From Gentiana macrophylla (lineage: Eukaryota > Streptophyta > Magnoliopsida > Gentianales > Gentianaceae), in contig CM047815.1 of NCBI GenBank assembly GCA_026214975.1, positions 63,929,852 to 63,993,851 of the forward strand: a stretch of DNA of 64,000 nt, read 5' to 3'. The notes beneath the pieces are model-generated. The model was not told the origin of the DNA, searched no databases, and saw nothing but the letters and a program-made list of their open reading frames with translations. Of this stretch, positions 45,686-58,586 are shown piece by piece (within the stretch, counting starts at the first letter, position 1; the number at the start of each line of letters is the position of its first letter). The translations under genes and the position numbers were made by a program.

Positions 45686-47607
45686 TGTTGAAATAGTGTC
45701 CTAAACCCAATCGGGTTGGACCGGATCCGACGGGTTGGATCATTTCTACTATTTCTTTATGTTTGTACATATATTAAATGGCTTTCATGTTGTCATATAT
45801 ATGTTCTTTTAATGAACCAATTATGAATTGTTATATGATAACGTCCTTAGTATTAAACTGTGATAGAGAAACCATGATAGGCGATTATGGTTGATGAGAT
45901 CTCTAATCACTTTAATAAGTTTGATACTTAAATGTCTACAAGTGATGTACTATTAAGCAGGGCATTGATAGTATAAGCAGGCTAGCAGTACGTATTAGAT
46001 GTCTTCTGTCTTTAGAGGCGGGGATAGATCTCGTCTATCGAAGTGTAGAGACATTTGGGTATGCGTGGGCGTGTATTAGAGAATGCGTCGTTAGATCGAC
46101 CCACTTACACGGATAAGTGTCACACTATGTGACGGTTGTGTAATTATCCTTTTGACCGAGTCTTCATGGCATCACGGTGTGGATTGTCATACTTTGACAC
46201 TATTGAGGTTTCCACAGCCATGGGGCGATCATGCGGTAGTGATTGGGTGTGATCTTTGAAGCATCGAGTATACATGTTTGGTCGTCCGGGAATCGCGTAT
46301 CTATGATTGGGATCGAATATCCGAAATGGCCTTCTTATAAGGAATGTCTTACTCGTGAATCTTTGCAAAGTGGAAGTATGCGAATTACTTCGAGAGAGCA
46401 TGATATCAGATTATAAGATACGGTCGTTAATGTTTGACACTCGACGTGCGACCGTATGGATATTATTAATGATAGGATTGTAAGTTACACGGTAATTGTT
46501 TCACATGAAAGGTAGTAGTCATTGTATTTGACTCTTCCGATGATTGGGGGTCACGGTGTGTTCTTTGGGCGCTATCCCGTGATCGTTAGGCATGAAGGGC
46601 ATTTTCGTAATTTGCACTTTGTGTCTACGGCCAACATATTCGGAAGCCTATCGGGTCACACACACAAGAACATCTAGCCGGATTAAAATGTGGTTATAGT
46701 TGATAACCAAATAAGGAAAGTTTATCTCGAGACTATAAAGGTTATAGTGGTAAATTAATATGGTGGTATTTATTTATTATGAATAAATTAAATACAAGAT
46801 ATTAATTATGTTGATTAATTAAATATACATATATGATGTGTATGTCGAAATTATGTATATATGTGATATGCATGTATTTTGCAAATTAATTAATCATAGT
46901 ATTATATTAATTAAAGAATATTCCGAAAGCCAATTAAAGGCTAGGAGTGACGCCAATAATAGTGTATTAAGATACACTTGGATTGTGCAATTTAATTAAT
47001 AAGATTACCATATATTAATATTAGATATTAATGGCTATAGATTTGCACACATGTGTAAATTGATTTATGGTAATAAGATATATATATTCAATATAAGATA
47101 TTGACAAAATATTGGAAATATTTAATATAAGATATTAAATTAAATGAGATAAATCAATCTAAGAGATTTTTCTTATTTTATTAGGAAAATGTTTTCTTCT
47201 CCTCCACACCTAGATGGGGCACCCCCTACACTATAAATAGGAGGTGGGTGTCAAGCTCTTTTGTACATCATAGTTCCAAGAGCTAATGGTTCTTGTGTAA
47301 AATAGATAGCATCATATAGAGAGTTGGAGAGAGGGGAAATGGGCTGGTCTAGCAACATGAGTTTTCCAATAGCAATCCATGATGGGATTCCGGCGGGTTG
47401 TTCGTGTGGACTAGCGGTAGAGGCCGAACACTTGGGCGGCTCTATGCAGAACTACTCTCCTTAGACGGTCAAAGCGTCGATCTTTTAGATCAACCAAGGT
47501 AACCACCGTCTACTAACTCGTTTGTTTATGGCTTAAACGAAGTCGATCCTGGTTAAAAGGAAATAAAATTTTAAATTCCGCTACGTTCCTGCGTAGATTT
47601 CCTTACA
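45686..47607 (+). mobile_element. 5' LTR of Copia element 3
   Basis: Pairs with 53016-54951 along its length with scattered substitutions and small indels. A TATA box (ctataaatag, 47231-47240) stands about 370 bp before its inner end, consistent with the promoter for the plus-strand element. Confidence 0.92.
47231..47240 (+). promoter_or_regulatory. TATA box in the 5' LTR of element 3
   Basis: CTATAAATAG, preceded by a GC-richer stretch and conserved in the other LTR (54573-54582). Confidence 0.6.
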
Positions 47608-49000
47608 GTGGTAGTAGAGCGAGCTTCGAGCTTAAGCAATAAGCATGATATTATGCGTAGTTAATTTTATCGTTTAAATCACGTGATTAAAAGATGAAAG
47701 ATTTTTGATTTGCAAAATTGATACATGAAAAGAAAAAAAACCGAGATCGGGAGGTGCTCGGCCGCCTGGCGGCGGCACCACCACCGGCGGCGGCTGGGCG
47801 GCGGCGGCGGCGGCAAAGAGGCAACTGCTTTGCGGCGATCGGTTGACCGGTCAATGCTGGCGGATCTCCAAATTTTTGTTTTGTGTATTTTGTGATTCAA
47901 TATGGTTCATAGTTGTGATTGGTAATTCCTCCTTTGTTTAGTTGTGTGTGTGGCTAACTTGATGGTTCAAATAGTTTGGGTCGTTGGGATGTCACATGGC
48001 ATTATAATAATAATGGCATTTCCAAACTTTGTTTGGAATAAGCTCAGGTTCAGCCACTTCCAAAATTTTGATTTTGGAAAGTGGTGCGCCTAAACCAAAA
48101 TTATTTGGCCTTTCCAAATATTTGATTTGGAATAGCGCAAGCCTTTCAAATATTTGATTTGTAAAAGCGCAGTCTAGCCACTTCCAAAATTTTTATTTTG
48201 GAAAGTGGTGAAGCTAAACCAAATTTGGTTTAGGAAGATGCTTTGATTTAGGAAACCAAAGGCATCCCTTTTGATTAAGAATCAAAAGGAAAGAAACAAA
48301 AGAGAGTTAATTTTAATTTTGATTTATTTTTGGAATAGTTTTAATTAATTAAAATTTAAATCGTTTAAAATTAATCGTTAATTTTATTTCGATTAAATCA
48401 TTTAATTAATTAAATGTTAATTAGTTAATTGATTTGATAGAATTATTTAATAGATTAAATGTTAATTGATTTATTAAGACGCAAGTAGTTAAATTTTAAT
48501 TTTATCTTTTTCATAAGATTTTATTGTATGGATTAGATATAGTAGATATAATATGATTATATGAACCCGATTGATCATGGACTCGACCGATAGGATAGAT
48601 GTGAATTATTTAATTTTCTCGTTGGTTTAAAAATTGTCCTAGGCCGTTATGAAGAACGTGACCTAGTTTATTTCTGCATTCATCCATTTCCGTTAGCTTC
48701 CCCGTGTGCGGCGGGTGTATTTATTTTATTATATAGAATTAAATGTAACAAGAATGGAAGCGAGAAGATGAAGACCAAAGAAAGCGAAAATAAAGATCCC
48801 ATTGGAGAATGGAGCATTAAAGATCTTATTGGCGGTTCTGGCTACCCTTAGATTGTGACCCGCGGTTTAAATCGGTTTGTATTGAAACCGCACCTAGGAA
48901 AAGTCCATGATCATACCGGTTACTTTATGCATTTATTTATTTTGTGCTTGTATTTATTTTATATGATAATACGATAGATGCATGACTAGGCACGATCTAG
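47608..49000 (+). other. Leader of Copia element 3 with GC-rich island and hairpin cluster
   Basis: It follows the primer site. It contains a CGG-rich island (47756-47825) in otherwise AT-rich DNA, then a cluster of short inverted repeats (48020-48289). The open frame over the island is arginine/proline-rich and is not credible as a gene. Confidence 0.7.
48020..48289. repeat. Cluster of consecutive short hairpins
   Basis: Perfect or near-perfect arms follow one another: TTCCAAAC/GTTTGGAA (48020-48038), CCACTTCCAAAAT/ATTTTGGAAAGTGG (48054-48084, one bulge), TTCCAAAT/ATTTGGAA (48112-48132), a weaker CAAAT/ATTTG (about 48147-48161), the same CCACTTCCAAAAT pair again (48178-48208), the palindrome AAACCAAATTTGGTTT (48216-48231) and CCTTTTGATT/AATCAAAAGG (48267-48289). 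Confidence 0.85.
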
Positions 49001-52000
49001 ATAAATGTGTAGGATGTATGTCATAGAGATAGATATATTTGATGAGATCAGTAATTAAAATTAATTAAGTGAATTAATTTACGTAAATACTTCCACAACA
49101 AAAATCAAGTCGAAAATTGTCTCCCAATATTATAGCGACGGTGAAGATCTTTTGTTCGGATCCAGCTGATCGCCCTCGTCGGGAGTTGACCTACCACGGG
49201 TATATCGTCGTTATTGAGATATGATCGTATGAGATCTCGCGAATATTGGGTTATGACTTGACTAGAGTATTGCGGTGATTGGCCTCGTCGGGACCGTCCT
49301 ATTCAGAGGCAAGGGTTGACTACCACATAAAGATGTGAATTGTCAAAGAGTTGACTAGTCAACCACCAAGAGTCACATAGAGATGTGATTGGTAAGAGTT
49401 ACATACCTTTCGAATTATTCCGGTTGATCGGCCCTCGTCGGGAATCGGGGTAACCAGATGGAATCTTAGCCACTAAAGAATTTTGAAAGATTCTTGAAAG
49501 TCAATTGGGAGTAGTTGACTAGTGGGAGCAAAATCATAAATCAAAAGACCATTTTTGATTTTGCATGTATAAACAACAACACTCTTTTATTTTCATTTTT
49601 ATGTTGTAGTTTTAGCAAACCTTATATTTATGTTTAAGTCTCGATTAGTAAAACCAAATTATGATCATTATTTTTAGAAACGTTCTCAAATATGGTTAAG
49701 TAATTTTAATCCTTTTAAAATAAGCAATGACATGAGCAATCCCGTTATAGTAGTTAGAGACAAGGAGATTACATAATTGATGCAGTGCTCCAAGACTTTA
49801 ATTATTAATGAAAGCGGAAGCTCATGATATGATTGAATCATTTGAAATAAGTTTCAACGAATTAATCATACATTGGATACAATCCAAGATGATCATTCAG
49901 TCATACGATGACAATTAATTCAAACATTGGATAAGAATGACCACATCTAATTTTGGAAAGATTTTTTAAAATTGTAAGATTTAAGTATCGACTTAATTCT
50001 ATCATTGCTTAAAGGTTAATTAAATAGTCAATGTTTTGAATACGATTCAAAAGGTTAAATAAACTATTTAATAAACTTTAGATTTTCTTTATGAAAGAAA
50101 ATCAAAGACATAGCTCTTGTGATCTTTCTTAAGTCTTATGAAGACTACACTAAGAAACATTTACAAGTGCTTGAAGGATTAAAATGAAAGTTAGGGCATG
50201 TGCTTAAATAGAGAACTTATTGAAGTTTCTATTATAGGCAAGTGAGTTGAGATAAATCAATCTAAGTTCAAGTCAACTCTTAGATATATGATATCTTCAT
50301 GGTGTGATTAAATTAGAAAGATTAAATACTGAGATATGGAAGGTGAAGGAAGCGTTGTAACACTTACCATATATGCGGATCTAGTAAATTGATAAAGGGA
50401 ACTAAATAAATGTTATTATGTTCCGGTTCTTATAAAGAACATGCTTTCAGTCATTTGTTAGGATTTAGTAGACATATTCAATTGTAAAGAATAAAGGTTA
50501 TTCCGATAAAGTTGAAAGGTCACTGAATCTAACATACTAGATTGTTGTCACTTTATAGACGATATAAGTGATGGGATCTCAACTAAATATTTGTATGGTT
50601 ATTATCCTTGATTTGTGGTTACTCTAGACATAGTCTCTCTGGAAGGGAAGCGTGTAATTAAACGTCATTCTGATGATGTTGAACCATATGATTATGAATC
50701 ACGTGGGTAATACATATCTTATCTAAAGATGACTAAAATACCCTTTTATGAAAAAGGTCGTAAACTCTATAAAAATTGTCTGAAGCCTAAACATACCGAT
50801 GTTTGTTGGCTTATGACAATTAATGCCACAAATAATTGTTTGTTAATCTCTGTGACTATTTCTAACTCAATGAAGTGCATAATTCGGAAAGCCCGAAAAG
50901 TTCGAGCCAGTACGAATATGAGATTGATGAGCTACTTAGGAATTAATCTTCAATTGGATTGAAGTAATTAATACTGAAGGGTGTTTCGAAGTAAGTCGCG
51001 AAGGGAATAAGATTCTCCTTGAAGGATACCATCTTTGGGATACGCAATTAGATTGTGTTCCCAAAATGGAAATAACACTTTATATGATAAAGGTGTGGCG
51101 CAAGCCATGCGATGTATCCCTTACCGTTTCGGGATAATGCCCTTATACTTAACCTAGTTCCAAAGAATAAAGGTTGAATAAATTCCATATTAGATATGGA
51201 AGAGGATAATGTCGAATCTATCTTAACCGATGATTTGAAGTTTTCATAGGCAAAGTCAGAGAGGGCTTGGAGCCTAGTACGACATATGCAACTTTGTGGA
51301 ATATCTTAGCAAATGCACGCTAGATATTATTTACTCGTCCATGAGCAAAAGGTGTTTGTCTCCAAACATGCTATCTTCAGAGGAAGTGTTTCTTCCAAGA
51401 GAAACAGTGTGAGTGAATCAGATCTCAAAAGAGTTTGAGAACCACAAAGATTTATTCAACCAGAGGAACGTGAGCGGACGCCACAAAGCGATGAGGTGTA
51501 AAACACTGCTCAGTGCACACAAAAGTTCTCAAGTCTGTGGATAACCTCAAGCCCGAAAAATTTTGTTGTTATGTTCATCTTGAAGAATGAATATCTCACG
51601 ACTTATGAAAGAATGTTTGAGAGGCGGGTTTGGGAGATATGGCCAGAGCCATAAAATCTGAATTAGATTCCATTAGTGACAACCAGGTTGTGAACCTAGT
51701 CTGTCTTACCTAAGGGGAATGTCCCTGAAAGGCTGACATGGATAGTAATATGATTACCATCAGGCTATAGTGACGGTTGAGGGGTACGGGGTGTAAACCT
51801 TGTAATTACCTTTATGCTGCCAGCTGAGCCCAGTTCTAATCAGATGATGCTTGTTATAACCGTATCATGGCTATATGATAGTGTTGAAGGCGTTGGGTAG
51901 AAAGCTCGATGTTCATAGGCGATGACATGATATGTAAGCCCACGAGATCCATTTATGGACTCAAACAAGTTTCTCTAGACGATTTCTTTGTTAGATAATC

Positions 52001-53003
52001 AAAGGAGTTTGATTTAGTCAAAAGAAGGATATGCCAGTAATGCAATATGGATAGTGGGAGTGCGTTACTATTTTTGAGTAAGGTATTAGATATCTCTCTT
52101 AGGAATCATCACCCCATGTCACAGTCAATTAAAGTTTGGTAGTTCAAGGTCTTTACGAAAGCACTTGGATTAGCAGTTCTTATTTTAGGAATGAGAATCT
52201 ATAGCGATAGATTTAACTGTTGTTAGATTATAGTTTACCTATATAGATGTGATGCTAAAAGAGTTTAGCATAGATCACGACAGGGGATACTGCAAGACTG
52301 TGTTCTCAAGATCTATCTATGTTAGGACGTTTGTCCTAAAGATAAGGTGAAAGATGATGCTTATGGAAGGTTTCCTTCGCTACGGCGATAGGAACCATCA
52401 TAAAGGAAATGCCGGATGTTCATAATTCATGAATAGTCATGAGCAAGTATGAAAGTAAATCTGGTGAATGTCGAGAATATCCTTAAACAAGTTAAGGATG
52501 GTTTCCTAGTTTATCGAAGCTTGGAAGCGAATAAATATAGTTATACAGACGTATATCCTGAGTCTTATGAAGGCGAGTGGGAGCTACAGTCTGGGTTTGC
52601 AGTCACTTTGATTAAGTGATACAGTGAGCTGGAAATGTTCTAGCCTATGGGTCACTGTAAACTCTACAACTAAGCCAAAACACAGTAAGTGCCTTAGAGG
52701 CGCAGCGGGAGCAGTACATGGATCTAAAAGGTTCATTCCTGAACCTAGTATGGTTCTTCCACCTTTTCTATATAGCTGATATAGTAAGTGGATTCATTGC
52801 TTTAAGCAAGGACCAGGGTCTCGTCAGAGATTCATGTGTGTGTTGAGGCGGTTCCTTTTGATTTGGTCATTTGGAACATGATATGAAGATAGTCTGAGTC
52901 CCCACAGATAGCGATCCGTTTATGGCTAGGGCTAGTTGCGAGTATTGCATGAGATTCTTGTGTTTCAACTTGGTCTTGTGTGTGCGAGTGATTGGTTTTA
53001 GGA
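49001..53003 (+). pseudogene. Decayed gag-pol of Copia element 3
   Basis: No long frame remains, but Copia pol is still readable on the plus strand. The end of integrase appears as VFVSKHAIF near 51346-51375. The start of RT appears as AMKSELDSISDNQVVNLV near 51645-51700, and its core as ICKPTRSIYGLKQVS near 51930-51980. A possible RNase H region lies near 52500-52800. Gag should lie near 49800-50500, but I cannot identify it with confidence. Stops and indels occur throughout. An ORF at 50729-50962 has no domain I recognise. Confidence 0.7.
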
Positions 53004-53015
53004 CAAGTGGGAGAT

Positions 53016-54951
53016 TGTTGAAATAGTGTCCTAAACCCAATCGGGTTGGACCGGATCCGACCGGGTTGGATCATTTATACTATTTCTTTATGTTTGTACA
53101 TATATTAAATGGCTTTCATGTTGTCATATATATATATGTTATTTTAATGAACCAATTATGAATTGTTATATGATAACGTCCTTAGTATTAAACTGTGATA
53201 GAGAAACCATGATAGGCGATTATGGTTGATGAGAACTCTAATCACTTTAATAAGTTTGATACTTAAATGTCTCTAGGCTGATGTACTATTAAATAGGGCA
53301 TTGATAGTATAAGCAAAGCTAGCACGTATTAGATGTCTTCATCTTTAGGGCGGGGATAGATCTAAATCTATTGAAGTGTAGAGACATTTGGGACCAGACG
53401 TGGACGTGTATTAGAGAATGCGACGTTAGATCGACCCACTTACACGGATAAGTGTCACACTATGTGACGGTTGTGTAATTATCCTTTTGACCGGAGTCTT
53501 CATGGCATCACGGTGTGGATTGTCATACTTTGACACTATTGAGGTTTCCCCTAGCCATGGGGCGATCATACGGTAGTGATTGAGTGTGATACTGAAGCAT
53601 GCGGAGTATACATGTTTGGTCGTCCGGGAATCGCGTATCCTATGATTGGGATCGAATATCCGAAATGGCCTTCTTATAAGGAATGTTTTACTCTCGTGAA
53701 TCTTTGCAAAGTGGGAGTAAACGAGTTACTTTGAGAGAGCATGATATCCAGATTATAAGATACGGTCGTTAATGTTTGACACTCGACGTACGACCGTATG
53801 AATATTATTACAGTGATAGGATTGTAAGTGACACGGTAACTGTTTCACATGAAAGGTAGTAGTAATTGCATTTGACTCTTCCGATGATTGGGGGTCACGG
53901 TGTGTTGCTAGACGCTATCCCGTGATCGTTCGGCATGAAGGGCATTTTAAGTAATTTGCACTTTGTGTCTACAAACCAACATATTCGAAGCCTATCGGGT
54001 CACACACATAAGAACATCTAGCCGGATTAAAATGTTGTTATAGTTGATAACCAAATAAGGAAATTTTATCTCGAGACTATAAATGTTATAGTGGTAAATT
54101 AATATGGTGGTATTTATTTATTATGAATAAATTAAATACAAGATATTAATTATGTTGATTAATTAAATATACATATATGATGTGTATGTCGAAATTATGT
54201 ATATAAGTGATATACATGTATTTTGCAAATTAATTAATCATAGTATTATATTAATTAAAGAATATTCCGGAAGCCAATTAAAGGCTAGGAGTGGCGCCAA
54301 TAATAGTGTATTAAGATACACTTGGATTGTGCAATTTAATTAATAAGATTACCATATATTAATATTAGATATTAATGGCTATAGATTTGCACACATGTGT
54401 AAATTGATTTATGGTAATAAGATATATATATTCAATATAAGATATTGACAAAATATTGAAAATATTTAATATAAGATATTAAATTAAATGAGATAAATCA
54501 ATCAGGAGATTTTTCTTATTTTATTGGGAAAATGTTTTCTTCTCCTCCACACCTAGATGGGGCACCCCCTACACTATAAATAGGAGGTGGGTGTCAAGCT
54601 CTTTTGTACATCATAGTTCCAAGAGCTAATGGTTCTTGTATAAAATAGAGAGCATCCTATAGAGAGTTGGAAAGAGGGAAAAGGGCCGGTCTAAGCAAAC
54701 AGAGTTTTCCAATAGCAATCCATGATGGGATTCCGTAGGGTCGTGTTCGTGTGGACTAGCGATAGAGGCCGAACACTTGGGTGGCTCTATGCGAGAACTA
54801 CTCTCCTTAGACGGTCAAAGCGTCGATCTTTTAGATCAACCAAGGTAACCACTGTCTACTAACTTGTTTGTTTATTGCTTAAACGAAGTCGATCCTGGTT
54901 AAAAGGAAATAAAATTTTAAATTCCGTTGCGTTCTGCGTGAGATTTCTTAC
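53016..54951 (+). mobile_element. 3' LTR of Copia element 3
   Basis: Directly follows the polypurine tract caagtgggagat. It lacks the final A of the canonical end, which the 5' LTR keeps. Confidence 0.92.
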
Positions 54952-55246
54952 GAAACACAATAGTGAATTCCTCTAATCATCACAGGAGAATAGTGGATTA
55001 AGGGATTACACACACCCGAACCACTATAAACCTTTGTGTTCATTTACTTTATCTTGACTTTACTTTCTGACATTTCTTTACTGCATTCTATTCATACTCT
55101 GTGTTTGCTTGAACTGCTTTGAAACAACTTTTAAGAAGGGACTTATCCGCTGCCCAAAAGCTTTTAAAACAAGAAAAGTTTTTTAAACTCAAGTATAGTC
55201 ATTCACCCCCTATGACTATACTTTTCACCTTCTCTCGGTACCAACA

Positions 55247-56180
55247 AAGATGATTTAGAATCATCTGCACCATGAAAGCTAGTGGTTTCCTTTTGTGAAA
55301 AATACCACTACCCATGGTTTTTGACTTCTTGTCATTTCTCTTCATTGTTTTAGCAGTATGAATCTTTATCATGAAATTGACAAGATATCCAGCCCAGTTA
55401 AACTCTAGGCCACCAGATCTATCTTTGGACCAGAGAGTGTATTGTAACTTCCTATCAACCCCAGTAAATTCTTGGCTAGCAACTTGCTCAGCTTATCAAA
55501 TTCCTTCCTAATATCAGTGACTTCAATTCTGACTGTAGACTTTCATCCACAAATTTCACCTTACCAATATTCAGGCCTTTGGGTTTGAAGTAGCAGTACT
55601 TTTTGAAAACCCAAAAACTTTCCTCATCAGCCTCTCATTAACTTTGAACTTCCTTCCATTTACCTCCGTTTCAAACTCTTCTTGATTAGCGAAAATCACC
55701 ATGTTTCTCTAGAATTCGCAAATATTCTTATAACAGATAGTTGAAAATGGAAAGCAGAGCACATTCTCCAACCCATTAATCTTTAGAATACGAGCTCCAA
55801 GTTCCTGATCTCTGTCATTGTTTCTAGCATCATAAATGAAACTTTCCACACTTTGGTTGACTCCGGTGAAAACATCAATAGCGGCCAGTATGAATATTTA
55901 GAAGAAAAAAAGATGTACATTTGTAGAGAGATTTTGCCTTGTGAAAACATGAGAGAGTAAGGAATGGTTCCTGCAAATTCTTGTTATATAGATGAAATAG
56001 TACAAATTCTTCTTGACCATGAGTTTGTTCACCTTGTAATCCCAATAATGCATGCCCTTGCGTGTAATAGTGTGTCATCTGTAATGAACAATTATGTCCT
56101 TCCATCATGGTAATAAAGACAAGTCTGAAAACCTTTTTTAACTTCATTGTTGACTTTTCAAAAGTTGACCTCCGCATTAC
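55247..56180 (-). pseudogene. SIRE-like element: gag-like relic beside LTR 'B'
   Basis: The minus strand reads near 55630-55700 MVIFANQEEFETEVNGRKF and VNERLMRKVFGFSKS, and near 55260-55340 SKTMGSGIFHKRKPLAFMV. These are weak resemblances to capsid or accessory-protein text of large Copia elements. All frames are broken. The ORF at 55875-56177 on the same strand has no recognised domain. It lies just inside the LTR edge at 55246. Confidence 0.4.
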
Positions 56181-56890
56181 ACCTTCAATAGAGCAGCTGA
56201 GGTCTGCTCTGTTGACATCCTTTCAACAGTTCTTAACTCTGATGACTAATCAATGCTCAGTTGATGGCTTCAGCTGACAACTTCAGACTTTTACAACTGA
56301 TAAAATACAAGGCAAAACGAAATTTAATACCAATGACTAATCTGCTAAGTGAGCTCACCCAACATAGCAAAGATCAATCCCCTTGGAAATTTCATCTGCT
56401 TAGCTGATCTTCAATCAACAATTCAGCTGACTAACACACATGAGCAATATGAGATTTTTGATACCAATGACTAATCTTCCAAGTGAGCACACCCAACATG
56501 ACAGTTGAAATGACCGATCGTGGCCTCTGATTCTCTAGGGCGTTTCTTAACCGTGCCATAATGATGGCGGTTTCGAATTTCAAAATTCGAAAAGGTCGCC
56601 TGAATCTGAACCGTCATATCATCTTCATCTTGATCGTCGAATCAATAGACCTTCAGCCTATATAAAGGGGATAACCTCAACCATTCACTTTGGCTATTGT
56701 GTTCTCACTAGAAAAATAAACTCTGGCAAGTGGTTGAGGTTTCCAGTGCCGATCAAGGAGGTTGTAATAGGTTTTTGAGTTTTCCAGCTTGAGTTTGAAG
56801 CTTCTGGCAAGGGCTTCCCCTATTTTTCCAGTTTCCGGTCACTTTTTCATCTAATTTCTTAGGTAAGACTCCCTGATTTCCTCTTGATAA
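56181..56890. other. Repeat-derived non-coding region with a plus-strand TATA-like site
   Basis: The phrase ataccaatgactaatct...aagtgagc(t/a)cacccaacat occurs twice (about 56327-56365 and 56460-56498). A TATA-like tatataaagggg lies near 56659-56670. It could be LTR sequence, but no ends or partner are found. Confidence 0.3.
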
Positions 56891-57539
56891 TGTCAAAATT
56901 ATCACGGGTAAACAGCGGTGGATTTACGGTGGATATCTCGCTAATAAGAGTGTGCTAATTCCGGTGGTGCACGGCGGTGGAGATGCTTTCACGGTGGTGC
57001 AATGTAAAGAACAAAGAGAATAATAAACTTGGATGAGTTTGCCTGTGTTTTCTATTAATGAACCTCTGTAAAATACTACATTGAGCCTTTATTTATAGGC
57101 AAGATACAAATTAGGGTTTAACTAATGACAAAACAACGTAGTTAAATACAATGCGACGCCGACCAAGCTAAAGATTATCTTGCGGTGCCGATATGGGGCG
57201 GACCCACTACACTTGTCCATTAGCTCAGTCTCTGTCTTGTTATCCTTGAGTTGCAGCATGCTTATCTCGATATTACGGGCTCGGGTCGCTGGAGGACTTG
57301 ATTGCTTTGGAACCTACCGAGTCAGTCCCCTAGCTTCTCTTCGCACTACTTGGTGCTCTGAGAGCATACGAAGGCACCATTATCTCGCGGTCCCGATTTG
57401 GTTCATGCTTTGTGGACTCTGTGGCCGAAGGCCTTGTCCTCCGCTACGGCTGCTGGACGGTCCCAAATAGGGATCCGCGGACCGATTTACGGTTTAGGAA
57501 TATCACTAGGGATTGATCCAGACTATAACCCAACTAACA
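56891..57539 (-). mobile_element. Possible solo LTR, minus orientation
   Basis: On the minus strand it would start TGTTAGTTGGG and end AATTTTGACA, with a TATA-like TATAAATAAAGG near 57088-57099 and (ACC)-rich text beyond it. No target duplication matches and no primer or polypurine site flanks it, so support is weak. Confidence 0.3.
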
Positions 57540-58586
57540 CTTAACCTTGTAAGTCCTTCATGTTAATTTACGATAACATGCAATTAGTTGATCAGACTAA
57601 AAACATGTAAATTAAAATTGTCGACCAACGTAGCTGACGCTGAATCTCCAGACTTAGGGTGCCTAAAGTTGCCTCACAATTACGATAAAGACCGTCGCAA
57701 TTGCGAGTGTAACAGTTCATACTTCTAGAATATCATAGTTTTAGTTCTAAAAAAAAGAATATCATAGTTTTGTTCTGATTAATTCTGGTAAATTACGGTT
57801 CGTTAAAACATTCAGATTAATTACATCACGTAAATCTAAGCTAATCTACTATGGCAAAAACATAAAGGAACGTTCAAAGCTTCATACATTTATCGATGGC
57901 GGATCTAGCTTGATCGACTTAAGCTAGTCGACCGCTTGGAAGAGAAAACCAATGGAAGAACTCAAAGCAATAATAAAGTGACGAATTTTATATCATAAAC
58001 TTGATAATTAATTTCGTATATATTACAATGGTCTGGTACAACCTTTATATAGAGCTGTAAAACCGACTTAGTTAACCTAAACCTAACCGACTTAAAGCAA
58101 ACGCGTAACTCCTATTTCGTGTTTCCCATGGCTCGATGTTGTGGCTAGGGCATCTGCAATTGCGGGCTCAACTTCTGCCTTTTTAGCTCCAGCAAACTTC
58201 TTCGTGGGCTCTCTAACTTCGGCCCAATGACTCTTTCGTAGCTCGGATCCATCCTCTCAGCTCCAGAATATGGTACACCTAAAAATCACAGAAAACAAGA
58301 CAAAACAGTACCATATACGAGGGATAAATGTGTAAATGCAGAATTAACGTCCAAGGAACAAGCACTAAACATTCGACTGTATTTCATACAATAATCGAAC
58401 TATCTCTTGTCAATTGAGCATGATTCAGGGAAAATAATGATGTAGTTTATTGTACTAAATATGGTGTGATCAAGCTCACAGTTCAAGCTTGGCGTCCGCC
58501 AACAACTACTTGGACTCTCTGTTAAGGCTTGGCGACGCTAAATCGCCCATGACGCTAAGACTCGTGAGACTACTAAAGAAAGCGTA
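57540..58586. other. Repeat-like non-coding region
   Basis: Contains LTR-like text near 57990-58100 (minus TATA-like TATATAAAGG) and dyads TTGGCGTCCGCCAA (58489-58502), TTGGCGACGCTAA (58529-58541) and catgacgctaag. No gene is recognised. Confidence 0.35.

Larger units (their letters stand above)
45681..54956 (+). mobile_element. Copia element 3 with decayed pol (element 45686-54951)
   Basis: LTRs at 45686-47607 (1922 bp) and 53016-54951 (1936 bp) start TGTTGAAATAGTG. The left one ends CTTACA, while the right one ends CTTAC with the last base lost. The flanks GAAAT (45681-45685) and GAAAC (54952-54956) are the probable duplication with one mismatch. The primer site (tggtagtagagc, 47609-47620) departs at two positions from the usual TGGTATCAGAGC, and the polypurine tract caagtgggagat lies at 53004-53015. 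It lies inside the SIRE-like LTR 'B'. Confidence 0.9.
42360..55246 (-). mobile_element. SIRE-like LTR 'B', split by a MULE element and by Copia element 3
   Basis: The right edge (ccaaca, 55241-55246) preceded by ttcaccccc is, on the minus strand, TGTTGGTACC...GGGGGTGAATG, the start of SIRE-like LTRs. Its pieces are about 42360-42492, 45108-45685 and 54957-55246, which align in order with the intact solo LTR (42951-44665) and LTR 'C' (58587-60059). For example the text agtgaattcc...atcacaggagaa...gattacac...ccactataaa occurs at 54963-55030, 44253-44330 and 59770-59850. The left edge is not fixed. Gag-like relics right of 55247 suggest that this is the 3' LTR of a minus-strand element. Confidence 0.55.

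Noticed and set aside
47679..47900. Arg/Pro-rich frame on the minus strand
   Set aside because: It arises from the CGG-rich island in the element 3 leader.
57180..57470. 96-codon plus-strand frame
   Set aside because: It sits in LTR-like repeat sequence and has no recognisable domain.
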